Positions 1-11,106 of a stretch of 64,000 nucleotides of DNA are shown in pieces. The stretch is from Thuidium tamariscinum (taxonomy: Eukaryota > Streptophyta > Bryopsida > Hypnales > Thuidiaceae), in contig OX344754.2 of the NCBI GenBank assembly GCA_947034885.2, forward strand, positions 9,059,001 through 9,123,000. Direction: 5' to 3'. The translations under genes were made by a program, and so were the position numbers. The notes under the pieces were generated by a model that was given only the letters and a program-made list of their open reading frames with translations, was not told where the DNA came from and searched no databases. Every line of letters begins with the position of its first letter. The stretch's first letter is position 1.

Positions 1-2235
1 TGAGTTTGTGTTTGTGAACTCATTTTTGTGCATACAAAATAAATGAATGTTCTTTGTAGAATATGTTCTTTTGATGCTTTTGAGTGTCTTGTTTGTTTTG
101 TCCTTTGCAATTGCATGTTGCAATTACATGACCTTACAGATTTTTTTTCCTTTAAGTAACTAAACAAACAACTTGTTACACGCAAGGTTAGGTATTTCAA
201 TGACCAAAGTTTCAAATGCTTGTCCAAATGTCTCATGATATTTCTAACTAAATTTGTTGTTGGTTCAAATTTGGTTAATGATTTTCACATGTACAACCTA
301 ATGTCTTCTTTGAAATACTTTGTGAAATATTTAATGTAATATAACATTGGTCTACTTTAGCAATTTTGCAATATGTATTGGATTAATGTACATTCTTTGT
401 AGCAAACTAAAACATATCTTCTTTGAGTGAAACAATGTTGTATTAAAATTTGTGTGAATTTTTTTTCAGTTATTTCAAAACACATATACACATCTTTGCA
501 TAAGAGATTTTTTTAGGGTACTAAGAAATTGTTTCAGTCTTGTTCTCCAATCTATGAACCAATCACTGTTGGTCAGATTAAAAAATAATTAAAAAATAAT
601 AAAAAACTGAAAAATAATAAACATTTAAAAAATAATAAGAAATAAAAAAAATAGATAAAGTAGAGAAAAAGTAATTAAATATTTAATAAAACATTATTAT
701 TTGATGTGATAGACTCTTTGCCACATTAGATCACCTATTGGGATAGGTTTTAGTGTATTTCCATAGTCCTGGAACTCATAGTCTTCTAATACAACCAAAA
801 AACCTCTTATGGTACATTAAAAAAAGAAAAATACAACTCTCCATACTACCATCCTACATTGTTAGAAATCACACAATCAATGTATGAAAACCAATGAACT
901 CTGTGCTTCTTTACTTAAGACTTTTTTTTCTTTACACTACTAATACCTTTGACCTAGCTTTTCATTTTACTTTTTCTCCTTTTAAATAATATACACTAAA
1001 GAAAAGCATTGACATGAAGATTACAAGTAATCATAAAGAGTTATAATGTAGGCCATTTTTTCAAGTTAAGTAATTGTAGGGACACTTCTATTTTTGCCTC
1101 ATAGGTACATAGCCCTCTCCAAAATAACCCATTGCCGCACGTGGTGCACAAAACATACAAAGAGTGCATCTCTTGATTAAAAAAACACTCTTAACTATTA
1201 AAATGAAATACTCCTAGATTTCCAAAATAAACATCTAGAGAGTAGGCAATTAACTCCTAAAGGTTTAAGGCCATTTTTCTATCAAAACTACTCAAAACTA
1301 CCATTTTTATTGTGTTTTTTTAGGAATTAAAAAAATTAAAAAAATATATATAATCGTGGGTTCTTATACTTAACTTGTTTGAAATTATGTAGTAAAAGTT
1401 TGATGAAATTCGACTACATAGATTGGAAGATATGAGCAATCAAAGTTATTTTTTCAAAAAGATTCTAAAACCATCTAAAAAACTATATTTTCTATAACTT
1501 CTCATTACTAGTCTAAATAGAATAATTAAATCAAAGCTTCGCATACAAACAAAAATATATTATTTTAGGAAAAAAACCTAAAAATTTAATTTCGTCTTTT
1601 CGCAAAAAGATTTTTGCTACATGCGAACTTTAGTCTTTGGTTCTTTATTATATAACCTTTGCCCTTGGACATCGATTGAAATAAAAATTATATTTCCATT
1701 AAGCCAATGAGTTTTTCTATCTTACAGAAAAGTTTCAAAAAGTTTCACTAAAATTTGAGGTCATAGGAACGTGCTCAAAATCCATTTTGTCCCTTTGAAA
1801 ACACAACAATCCTAAACGGATTGAGAAGCGTGGTAAGAAAAAGTTGACAATAAGTCAATAAGATAAAATTGAAAAGGCCAGATGTGCAAAACCTCAAATT
1901 TGCCAAAATTAATTCTATTCACTAATCTTAATAACATAATACATGAAGAGAACAAAGGTTCAATAGAATTGTTCTATTCATTCCATCCCTCCTACTTTTG
2001 AGCTCATGTTACGCAGTAAGACAAACTAAAATTTATAAACTTTAAAAGATGATTGAGATATCCACAATAAAAATGAACTAAGTGATACCTTCCCTTTTCA
2101 AGCCACTAGAAAACAAAAATTTGATCTATAACACATGCATACTTTTGTAAGTCTAGGTTGAGTACATTATGTTAATCTCTTCAATACCCTATACTATGAG
2201 AAATTGATCCTATAGGAAGTACAAGCAGGCCATCA
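1..2235. other. AT-rich intergenic DNA, no gene recognised
   Basis: Very AT-rich sequence with no credible coding frame. The stretch from about 1250 (TTAA followed by CTCCTAAAGG) to about 1800 resembles the dispersed AT-rich family also found near 13.2, 16.7, 18.9, 46.2 and 62.9 kb. Shared phrases include 'ttgaaataaaaattatattt' and 'gaggtcataggaac'. The right end of this copy could not be fixed. Confidence 0.5.
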
Positions 2236-4611
2236 TTAGTTCATTATTTGCTTCACATAGTTGGGATTCTCCACAGGAATCTTGGAGAAAGAAACTTGGG
2301 AGAGTAGACTAGGCCGGTCATTATATGACGAAGTATAGGCGGAGCCATTGTCATAGAAGGAGCGTGGATTGTAGTCCTGATCATAATCAGCTGCCATGTA
2401 CTCGGCATCATGGTGTCGACTTCGGTTGAAGGATGGCATGCGTCGAATCGGTGTAGTGAATTCCCCATGTGAAGACATTCGAGGCTCTAGTCGCTCATCA
2501 TAGCCAGAGATGTACTCAGCCTCGTGGTGTCGGGATTTACCAAATGATGGCATGCGGCGGAAGCCGTTGTAGTCTTTTGCCTCATAGTCTTGGCCACGAG
2601 GGCCAATGCCATCATATTGCATCACTTTGCCACCTGCAAATGAAGGCATCCGCACTAGTGTAGGTCGACCACTCGGACTACCTCGACTACTACTCTCTGG
2701 GGGCGGTTCTAGGATGCCACTCTTTGCCACAGTCTCGTAATAGCCAGAAGGACTAGTTACTTTTCTAGAATTGGGGGTAGAATTTGAAACATACTCACCT
2801 CGTGGGGGAATTTCTATGCGAGGAGAGGTGCGATAATCAGGGCCGACACGAGGGGAAGCATTTGGGATGCCATAGCCTTGGTCGTATTTGGTTTCACGAC
2901 TAGAGGCTCCATAAGGTCGGTTATACTCACCCCCCGCCTCATTTCTAGTATCATAGATGTAGTGATTGTAATCATCATCCACCGCTTGCCGCCTTGATGG
3001 TCCTTGGTATCCACTAGCACTTGCGTTCGTAGGATACCCGTCGGATGTTACATTTGTTGGATATCCACTGCGTCCATCAGTAGTCGCACTCACTGGGTAT
3101 CCACTACGTTCTTTAATAGGATATGTGCTTCGCGCTTCGGAAATTGAGTTTGTTGGATAATCACTATATCCATCGGCAACCGCACTTGCTAGATAATCAC
3201 TACGTCCTTCTGTAGCATAACCACTGCGCCTTTCAATAGGATAACCACTATGCCCTTCAATAGGATAACCACTGCGTTTATTGGTAGGATAATCGCTATG
3301 CCTTTCAGAAGAGTAACTGCTGTGCTCGTCAACAGGATAATTGGTACGTTCGCTGGCAGAATATGAGCTTTGTCCTCCGGGTATAGAATTAGATACATTG
3401 CTATTACGCCCATCGGGAGTCGTGGTTGATGGATAATTGCTCCGCCCATCAATAGGAATACCACTTCGCCCATCAATAAGAGTACCACTCCGCCCATCAA
3501 TAGGAATACCACTCCGCCCATCAATGGGAATACCACTCCGCCCATCAATAAGAGTACCACTCCGCCCATCAATAAGAGTACCACTCCGCCCATCAATAGG
3601 AAGACCACTCCGCCCATCAATAGGAACACCACTCCGCCCATCAATAGGAACACCACTCCGCCCATCAATAAGAACACCACTCCGCCCATCAATAGGATTA
3701 CCACTCCGTCCTTCAATAGGATAACCACTCCGCCCATCAATAGGATTACCACTCCGTCCTTCAGTAGGATAACCACTACGCCCTTCAGTAGGATAACCGC
3801 TCCGTTCTTCAGTAGGATAACCACTATGCCCTTCAGTAGGGTAACCGCTACCTCCTTCAGTAGGATAACCACTACGCCCTTCGGTGGGATAACCGCTGCG
3901 CCCTTCGGTAGGATAACCGCTACGCCCTTCGGTAGGATAACCGCTACGCCCTTCGGTAGGATAACCGCTACGCCCTTCGGTAGGATAACCGCTACGTCCT
4001 TCGGTAGGATAACCGCTACGTCCTTCGGTAGGATAACCGCTACGCCCTTTAGTAGAATAACCACTAGACCCCTCAATTGGATAACCACTGCGTCCTTTGG
4101 GAGATGCATTCATTGGATATTTACTGCCTAGGGTCCCACGATCGTTGCGACGATAGCGATAATCACGATCATCATCATCTTTGCCTTTCAGTAACTACCA
4201 TGGCCAAACACAACAATATCTCTTAATGACATAATGAAAATCTCATTTTCTTACACAATTGGAAACATTTGGTGAAATTGATGACCGTTGAAGTAGTATG
4301 AGAAGAAAACTCATCAACACTAATCAATATATGGAAATATGGCAACATGACCCATCAACATCTAGTCCAAGGGTTTTCTATTCATTCCAATATTTTGTTC
4401 ACATTCCTAACCAAGTTCGCAATGACAAACCCATGGACTTACAAGGCATACAAATACAACTTTCAAGAGATGAGATCAAAACAACCTCTACGAGTTCATT
4501 CTATACCCATCAAAAAATGCAAGTGTAAAATAGGTGGGACTCTACATCCAACCACCCATTTGAAGCTAATAGAGAACATACCTCTTTTATACCCTCCACG
4601 ATGCGAGACAT
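2236..4611 (-). CDS. Disordered octapeptide-repeat protein (662 aa, two-exon model)
   Basis: I do not recognise this family. The long open frame runs from 4194 down to the TAG at 2236-2238. The ATG at 4113 looks internal, because in-frame sequence continues upstream to an AG at 4196-4195 with an acidic/basic stretch (KGKDDDDRDYRYRRNDRG). A short upstream exon at 4611-4582 encodes MSRIVEGIKE, ends at a good donor (GAG|GTATGT) and joins in phase, giving 662 residues. Residues about 44-267 are 28 tandem octapeptides (GRSGYPTE, then GRSG(V/I/T/L)PID types). Next comes a degenerate S/Y/P/T-rich zone, then a tail with three RMPSF motifs, two of them followed by SRHH(E/D)AEY. No signal peptide or membrane segment is seen, so it is probably intrinsically disordered. 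RMPSF resembles a basophilic kinase or 14-3-3 site, but that is inference. Caveat: TATAAAA at about 4585-4591 lies inside the proposed exon 1 and could instead be a core promoter, in which case translation would begin at 4113. Confidence 0.6.
3424..4095 (-). repeat. 24-bp tandem repeat, 28 units, coding octapeptides
   Basis: Twenty-eight in-frame 24-bp units lie inside the gene above. They fall into two blocks. The upstream block (higher coordinates) is mainly GRSGYPTE, with eight consecutive identical peptides. The downstream block is GRSGxPID/GRSGxLID, with interleaved hybrid units at the boundary (GRSGNPID, GRSGYPIE). The unit length is a multiple of three and the units lack stops in several frames, so spurious open frames appear on both strands here. 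Confidence 0.95.
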
Positions 4612-6461
4612 GATGACTTTTGCACTTGCAACAACTTGGAATTCGCAACAGTGGTTGCTCACCAAATCCTGAACTCCAAACGTCCACTTCCATGACAGAA
4701 CAAAACACACAACTTCAGCTAAAGAGATCCCAACAAAGAGAAATCATTTCCAAAAAATACTTCTCCAAAGCGCTGCTAATGATCAAATATCTCACCATCA
4801 TGAGAAAAACAAAGAACTAAATTATCCAAAAAATAACGACTGACACGACTGCATAATACAAACTATATAAAACACGCCCATTCAGAAGCAACGCCTCCCC
4901 AATCCAAGCACTGATCCCCCTCGTTTATTTCCAAACACTTCAAACCAAAGGCTGGGACGCCAGCAGCAAAGAAACAGTCCACGTGTTTCGCTCACAGAAA
5001 CTGAGCCCAAGTTTCTGCAAGCTTGATTTCTTCTATGCCCTCGACATGGTTGTCCTCCACGTCGAAGGAAACTCGAGCAAGCATTTCTAAGTCCCGACGA
5101 ATTTCGAAGAGCAAAGCGGTGTTTAAGGAAAACAAAAGGAATTAGGGAAAGAGAGAATCGACATATCCGAACTGAACTCTACATCAATGGACACTCGATG
5201 CAAAGCCTGTAAACTATACCCTAATGGGCCGAAGGGCAATCCCAGAGCCCTCCAATTTCCATACAGAAAAACGAGTCACGTTGCATGCGATGCAGGGCGG
5301 AGGATCAATACTAGCACAGACTTTAACGACCACAACAATTCTGCATACTCAAGAACCTGCCTGCCGCGACCCTAAGACCCATTCACCTCTCGCCTAAAGA
5401 ACCAGAAACGTCCATGCACCTCTTGAAGATTAGTCTAGTTCTCTCAGTAATACCGTCATCAGACTCTCCCGTGCAAACCATCACCTCCGTCTCTCCAAAT
5501 TCTCTCCCACATCAGAAAGAAGGAATGAAATAATACCAACAAATTGCTGCGTTCTTGGCGTGAAAAAAGGAGCACTTCGTAGCAGCTACAGTCAGCAAAC
5601 TCGTTCCAAGCTGATTTCTTCAGCGCATCGACAATCAGAACCCGTGAACAGATCGAAGAATTTCACTCCGTACCGAATCCAAACAAGCAAAGACTCCACC
5701 GCCCCCGAGCAGCTGCAGATGCTCCGCAAAGAAAGGCTCCCAACTTCACCTCCTCAAGCTCGTCCCAAGTTCGAAGGAACCAAACGACTTAAGCCAGCAA
5801 CGTCGTAGAAACAGAAGTACTAACAGCTCTCTCTAGTTCTTCGCAACAAACAACCTCCGCTAGAAATTAAGAGCGTGCCAACTTCCACGCACTCAACCTC
5901 GTCGTCTGCGCACCACAACCAACAGCACCAACTAACTGAAACGGAGTTTTCACAAGCACCAGGAGAGCTCTCTCGAAGAACCGCAGAGACAGACCCCCTG
6001 AGAAGCAAAGAAATGAAGGGCTGGCAAGAAGCTAGGGTGTAGGACGGCAGAGCGAAGTCTTCCTCGAAAGTCTGACAAAGCGCACTATTCACGTGGGCCG
6101 GGGGACAGATGTAGTATCGCGACCTCTGCTGCAAGATGACTCTGAGAGGAACATCTTGAATACGAGACATCTAGGGTGCCCGAGTATTCTGAAACTACAT
6201 TCAACGCTGGGCCGGCCATCATGGGTGCGAAGATATTGGTACAGTGTTTCCAATATAATAATGGGGTTTCGCCATTCCTTTTTTTAAGTGTTAGAATTGG
6301 CACAATAAAAGAACCTGGTCGGTGGAGCCAGCTTCCAACGGAATTCCCACCCGTGCAAAAACTTGGAAAATGTGAGTTCTTCAGTCCTTACAATCAGGGA
6401 CCCTACCTTAATTGATCCGGGTGGATTGGCCCCCTCGCTCGGCCTTACCATGTTTTATCAT
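4612..6461. repeat. Upstream flank with moderate-GC dispersed repeat, copy A (about 5165-6420)
   Basis: The stretch nearest the gene is probably 5' flank or leader of the octapeptide gene. From about 5165 to 5500 the sequence matches 55565-55900 (copy C; shared 'cagaaaaacgagtcac'). From about 5520 to 6400 it matches 35490-36280 (copy B; shared 'aaggaatga...accaacaaatt.ctgcg' and 'aaaacttggaaaat'). Copy A is the fullest. No intact protein was recognised. Short frames such as 5560-5808 (+) and 5820-6170 (-) lack support. Confidence 0.55.
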
Positions 6462-7040
6462 AGGTGCAATCAAAATAAAAAGCCCCTCATTAGAGGATTT
6501 TTGAACTCTAAAGAGGGCCTCTAAAAGGGGTGGGTGGAAGGATGCTTTTGTATTTAAATATTGTCCTTGAGGAAGACTACTCCCCTATACCCGCTCATTG
6601 GAAAAGAAAAAAATATTGATGTATTTTTGCGGGACAATAGTTCCCATTGGGTGGGTCGCGAAGACCATAATGAAGCTTTGTCATTTAAAATTTGGGTTTA
6701 GGACATGAGGATGACACAAGTACTATCCAACTATGAACATTATATTATACAACCATTAAGATAATAATATAGTATTATACATCCACTCCACTAATGGATT
6801 CTTCTTTGACAACCATCAATATAATATTGTACTATCCAAATTTAATATTTGGTAATAGTACCTTGTTGGTTTGTCATCTATTGTAGTCCTCACTTGTACT
6901 TCACACAAGATAGCAACAAGCAAGTATGCTACTAGTTTTGCTCTTTATTAAATAGTAGTGCATGTCAATCTTTGGGGGCCTTCTATGCACCTCAAAAATC
7001 CTCTAATGAGTTTGGACTGTGATCACCCCTACTTTCATCA
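6462..7040. mobile_element. Inverted-repeat insertion interrupting dispersed repeat copy A
   Basis: The left end (about 6462-6530) and the right end (about 6960-7040, reverse complement) share 'ctcattagaggatttttga' and flanking similarity. Relative to copy B at 36.3-36.45 kb, the shared sequence 'aaattaaccactcaacaaca' resumes only at about 7202. The intervening DNA is therefore a later insertion. Interior is AT-rich without a coding frame. Exact ends and target duplication were not determined. Confidence 0.5.
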
Positions 7041-8483
7041 CCCTTAGCTAATTTGGGGTCTCTAATCCCAAATATGAATTCAAAATTTACAAAAAAAAAT
7101 TTATATGAAAAATAAAAAATTACAGCATTTTACCCAAGTGGCCGAGCTAGGGGGTCAGTTCTGCCCCTTAATCGATGTTTTGCTGGGATGTCGTACAACT
7201 CAAAATTAACCACTCAACAACAGGGCAGATTTTACTTGTAACTTATCACGTCGGTTAGGCATCTTGTAATCGGGCAATTGTGCAGTGCAGTTGATTTGAG
7301 CATGTAGCAATTGGTTCGTAAACTTGGGGTGGGGAGTTTGAGTTTCTCAAAAATCTATTTTTCAGCCTTGAAAGATAAATCGAATTGGCATCTAATCCAA
7401 ATCGTTTCATAGCTTTTTGAGTTTTTGTGGATTCAGGAGTTGGAATCAAATTGGTTTTTTAAAGGGTTCAGTCTATATTCATTGCTAGAATTTGGACAAA
7501 AGAAATCTGTACAGGGTTTGTGTTAGAGAACGAATTTCTAGTTTGGTTGCTTCATGAACCCCCTGCCGTATTCGTACCCAAAGCATTTCTAAGACTATGA
7601 AAAATGGTTTGCTTTTTGCAGTACCTTGTTGCTGTTCCAAGCTTGCAAGCAAATGGGCTTCAGTGGAGAGCAACAGTGGAAACACCCAAAACCGTCCAAA
7701 TAAGGAATTCAGCATAGTTGGAAGCATCTCTTTCTAAAAATGATATTTTTCTAGTATTAGCGAGTAAAAATCATGAATATTAAAAAAAAATTAAACTTTT
7801 CAGAATCAGTATGTAATTTCTATAAATTTTCCAAAGTGTTGGCTCCCTAGACCACTACAACCGTCCTATAGGAGTACCCTAAACTGAACTCTATTGAAAT
7901 CAGTTGTTAGTGAATGAAAATTATACATGTGTCTCATAGCTATGTCAGCAGATTAGAATTAAACAATTGTTAGACACTTTAATGAACGCTTATGAATAGA
8001 TTTAGTGATACTCTAGGGTCCATGAATAGGTACACGGACGGAAATGGGTGTTTCTCCTTAAGTCTTTGAAGCCTGAATCTGATGATCTAGCGACTTAGTC
8101 TCCTACGGATTTCCACTTGTCGACCTATGGATTCCAGTGCAGCTGTTGGGCGCTCGAGTCGGTCTGCCGAATAGAATAGTGTTGGAAATTAGCTGTGGAA
8201 AATGAAAAATCTTACTCTGTTGAGTCCGCCGGGCGGGGACCTGGTCCCCTGGCCGGTTCTTTGTACTGTTTCCCCGTGCAATGGGAATGGTCCATGTGTT
8301 TCAAAGAAGAACAGAATAGTGCTGGAAATCACCAGCGCGCTCCATGAGCTAGTAGAGTAAGCTAGAACAGTGGCCTTGCTGTATATTCTTCCTTCTCTTT
8401 GGATTCGGTGCACCCTAAGTACCTCTCTAATAACATACTCTGTAATTTCATTTTCATAGTTTACTCTTACAATGTCTTGTTAC
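7041..8483. other. Intergenic, mixed composition
   Basis: The continuation of dispersed repeat A occurs at about 7185-7240 (near-match to 36405-36450). The rest shows no feature I can name. Minus-strand frames at 7485-7727 and 8189-8413 are short and unlike any family I recognise. Confidence 0.4.
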
Positions 8484-8487
8484 TTAA

Positions 8488-8680
8488 TCCTTGAAGGATG
8501 GACCTTGCTGACCATGAAATCATCCATTTTGATACCATGAGAATCAATGATTTAAGAAAATTCAAAAGCACTCATTGGAAGTCAAAGTACTATAGAAGAT
8601 CTCCCCTTTTCACTCAAAATTTTGAGGATGAATGGTTGCATTTCTGTCAAAAAAATCAGATCTGTGTCCATGTTTAAGGG
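8488..8680. mobile_element. TTAA-flanked MITE (short subfamily)
   Basis: Flanked by TTAA at 8484-8487 and 8681-8684. The left end reads TCCTTGAAGGATG and the right end, reverse complemented, reads CCCTTAAACATGG. The interior ('gaagtcaaagta...agaagatctcccctttt' and 'gaggatgaatggttgca') matches the element at 48738-48946. No coding capacity. Confidence 0.7.
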
Positions 8681-8684
8681 TTAA

Positions 8685-10450
8685 TTGGAGAAGTCCGTCA
8701 AGAATGAATACATGTGAGTGCTGATTGGAAATCCATTTACCCGTGAGACTGAGACATGCAAGAAGGTTGAGAGACGGTTGTCACCCGTAATTGGTTGGAA
8801 TGCATGAAGATCTCGTTTCTTGGTTGACTAGACGGTCCTCAATTAAGTACACTGATTTGTCCTAGTTGTACGTGCATCTGCATTGGGGCGCATTTTATTT
8901 TGCTTTGCCACAGTTCTTATCGTTAATTTACTGCGTCAAGATATAGTTTCCATTGAGGATGCCCTAACAAGTTTGAGTGAAATCAGTTACAAAGTTTCCG
9001 GCAAAGAGAAATCCAACCCTAACCAACAGTGACCAGAACCATGACTCCACCCCAACTGCAGGAAAAAAAGGAAGACCCACATTCCAAAAGAACAAAAAAA
9101 TTTCCCAGAGCCCCCTTTCATCATTACAACACACTCAAGAGTTCATTTTGTTCCTCTCTGTCGTCTCGACCGGAATCCTCCCTTCTCGCAAGCGAGCTCT
9201 GTTCTCACAACACAACAAGAACCTCCTCCACGCTGCAGTGGATCCCAGATTCTCAACACAAAAGTAAGCATGCACCACCACCTCAACAGCAACAACAAAC
9301 AGTGCTTGCTACTTCAACTCTTGATCGATGGAGCTTCTGCTATTCATCGATGTGTAACCAGCTCCACCGAAGGTCAGTCATTTTCTTACTTCTCGAGCTA
9401 CTATTTCATCTTGGTCAGAGCTTCCATGGAGATCACAACTGGGAATATGAAAATGGACAATGAGCTTCTTCAGGGCGATGCAATGCAGTTTGGGACTACA
9501 AGCTAGAACGCAGCTTTAATTTGGGGCAGATCAGAGAGATGACTTAATAGTTTTAGTGGTGGTGTTGGGATGCAATTCAAGACTCACTGAGGATCCTGGA
9601 AGTAAGTGAAGATGGAGGCTTGCTGGAGATTCTTTTTGTGTATTTGGTTGAGGAGCGAGTTCCTTCATTGCTATGGAATGGTAACTTGATGTTTTTTGAG
9701 CAATTCAGATCTTAGATCTTGCGGGTTCTGCCATCGGTTGCTTTCGTAGGATTCAGGATTCTTGTGAGAGTTTTGTGTTGTGCATTGTCTCTCTCTTATG
9801 GGAGAGTCTGATGTTGCAGGATATAGCTTGAGTTTTGGTAATTTGGAGCTTGTTTGGGTTCTTGGGTGGGAGTCTGTGAGTCCTGTGAATTTGTAAATTT
9901 AAGAGCGTTTGAAGGACCGTCTTGCATTGCAAGCCTGGTGAGTTCTTCTAGGCAGCATTTTTTTTGTATTTGCTGTTTTTTTTTCATTCTGTGTAGAGCA
10001 TTGCGTATAGTTTCAAAGGATCTAGAAGAATTCTTCGGTGTTATGTCGCTGACCACATAGCGTTGGGTTGTCTGTAAGTGCTTCTTTTCCTCTGTTTTTA
10101 GGGGTTAGCGAAGCTGTGAAGCTGTAGTTGCTCAACACCCTTTTAGAATGCGGGAAGAACGTGACTTGAGTACCATGTGATCATGTGCGCATTTGGTGAA
10201 ATCCCATTCCGAACTTTTCTACATTGGTTACCGACTCGGTTTAACCCTGATAATTCAAAGGTGCCGTTAAAATGGATCTCACTGTTTTTCTGCCTGTTGT
10301 GAGTGCAGAATGATTCCAAGACCGCCATCATGATCCACCGCGGCCTTTGAGGTTGCAGTATGTGGTGAATGAGTTTGATGACATGGAGGGTGAGCGTTTT
10401 TCAACTGCGCATTGAACGTGCAACATTCAACCACTTAATTTTAGGTTTAG
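8685..10450. other. Moderate-GC island without a recognisable gene; possible leader or ncRNA
   Basis: From about 8960 to 10400 the base composition resembles the transcribed islands elsewhere in the window. A donor-like AAAA|GTAAGC follows the C-rich stretch near 9262, and acceptor-like TTGCAG| occurs near 9820 and 10355. This could be the 5' leader of the plus-strand relic at 10451 or a non-coding transcript. Frames at 8977-9267, 9029-9463 and 9270-9506 overlap one another, and none resembles a known protein. Confidence 0.3.
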
Positions 10451-10641
10451 GCATCGGCGTGCCTCTGCTTGTTCGGACATTTGCAAGAGGGGGCTTTCAA
10501 GGCCGACGTCGTTGCTACCTCGAAACGCTTCCGTAATGGAGCGGCTTGCACAGATCTGACGAGCTTCCTGGACTTGGACTGTTCTAAAGGATCAACTCTA
10601 TCAACAATTAACTTCCAAAGTAGACTTTCCATTTTCCATTA
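10451..10641 (+). pseudogene. Possible relic of an EG45/expansin-like (DPBB) secreted protein
   Basis: After an acceptor-like TTTAG| at 10450, one frame reads SACLCLFGHLQEG, then ADVVATSKRFRNGAAC and DLDCSK, and ends at a TAA near 10641. The pattern Ser-Ala-Cys, then V-V-A-x-S-x-x-F-R-N-G-A-A-C, then x-x-C resembles the core of plant natriuretic/EG45-like and expansin double-psi beta-barrel domains. The usual Cys-Gly after the NGAAC motif is replaced (Cys-Thr), the barrel does not continue, and no signal-peptide exon was found. I regard it as a weak, probably broken fragment. Confidence 0.22.
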
Positions 10642-10830
10642 AGACATAACTTACATGGATAAATGAGCACTTGTTCTCTTCAAGTAAACTACTGTAGTGT
10701 TGAAGAATTGAGTTTTCTCATTGGCTTTAACCCTCATTAGTCATTGTCATTGTAGCCCTATTTTGTGTAGATCTTGCAATCAACTTGGTCCTTTGTAATT
10801 AGTTTAGTGAGGTTATTTAATTATCAATAT

Positions 10831-11106
10831 TAAGGTAGGTACACCCAAAATGGCACCTGACCTTAAAGCGCCCTGTACAACGTGCATACACTTTCAAAAT
10901 CAGCCATGTACCCAGACTATAGATGGCGCTTTCAGAAATACACTTTGACTGTTTATAATTTTTGCATACGGTATCCAAATCCATTGTTCTTTGGTGCGTT
11001 GGAACATGCTTTCACTCACCAATAAGACTGTAAAAAATCTGAACAACATAATAATAGGAACTAGGCACAGTATGAAAACCTGGCGCTTTTGGGTGCACCT
11101 ACCTTA
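10831..11106. mobile_element. MITE with TAAGGTAGGTRCACCCAAAA ends
   Basis: The left end TAAGGTAGGTACACCCAAAA is mirrored at the right (TTTTGGGTGCACCTACCTTA), giving terminal inverted repeats of about 20 bp and an element of about 276 bp. There is no coding frame. It lies just downstream of the possible DPBB relic. Confidence 0.7.

Noticed and set aside
3189..4109. 306-codon alternative minus frame and plus-strand frames 3437-3724 and 3826-4131
   Set aside because: All are alternative translations of the 24-bp repeat. The unit has no stop in several frames, so long frames arise automatically.
9029..9463. 144-codon plus-strand frame
   Set aside because: Overlaps two other frames of similar length in the same island and has His/Ser/Gln-rich low-complexity content. 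No homology recognised; more likely an untranslated leader.
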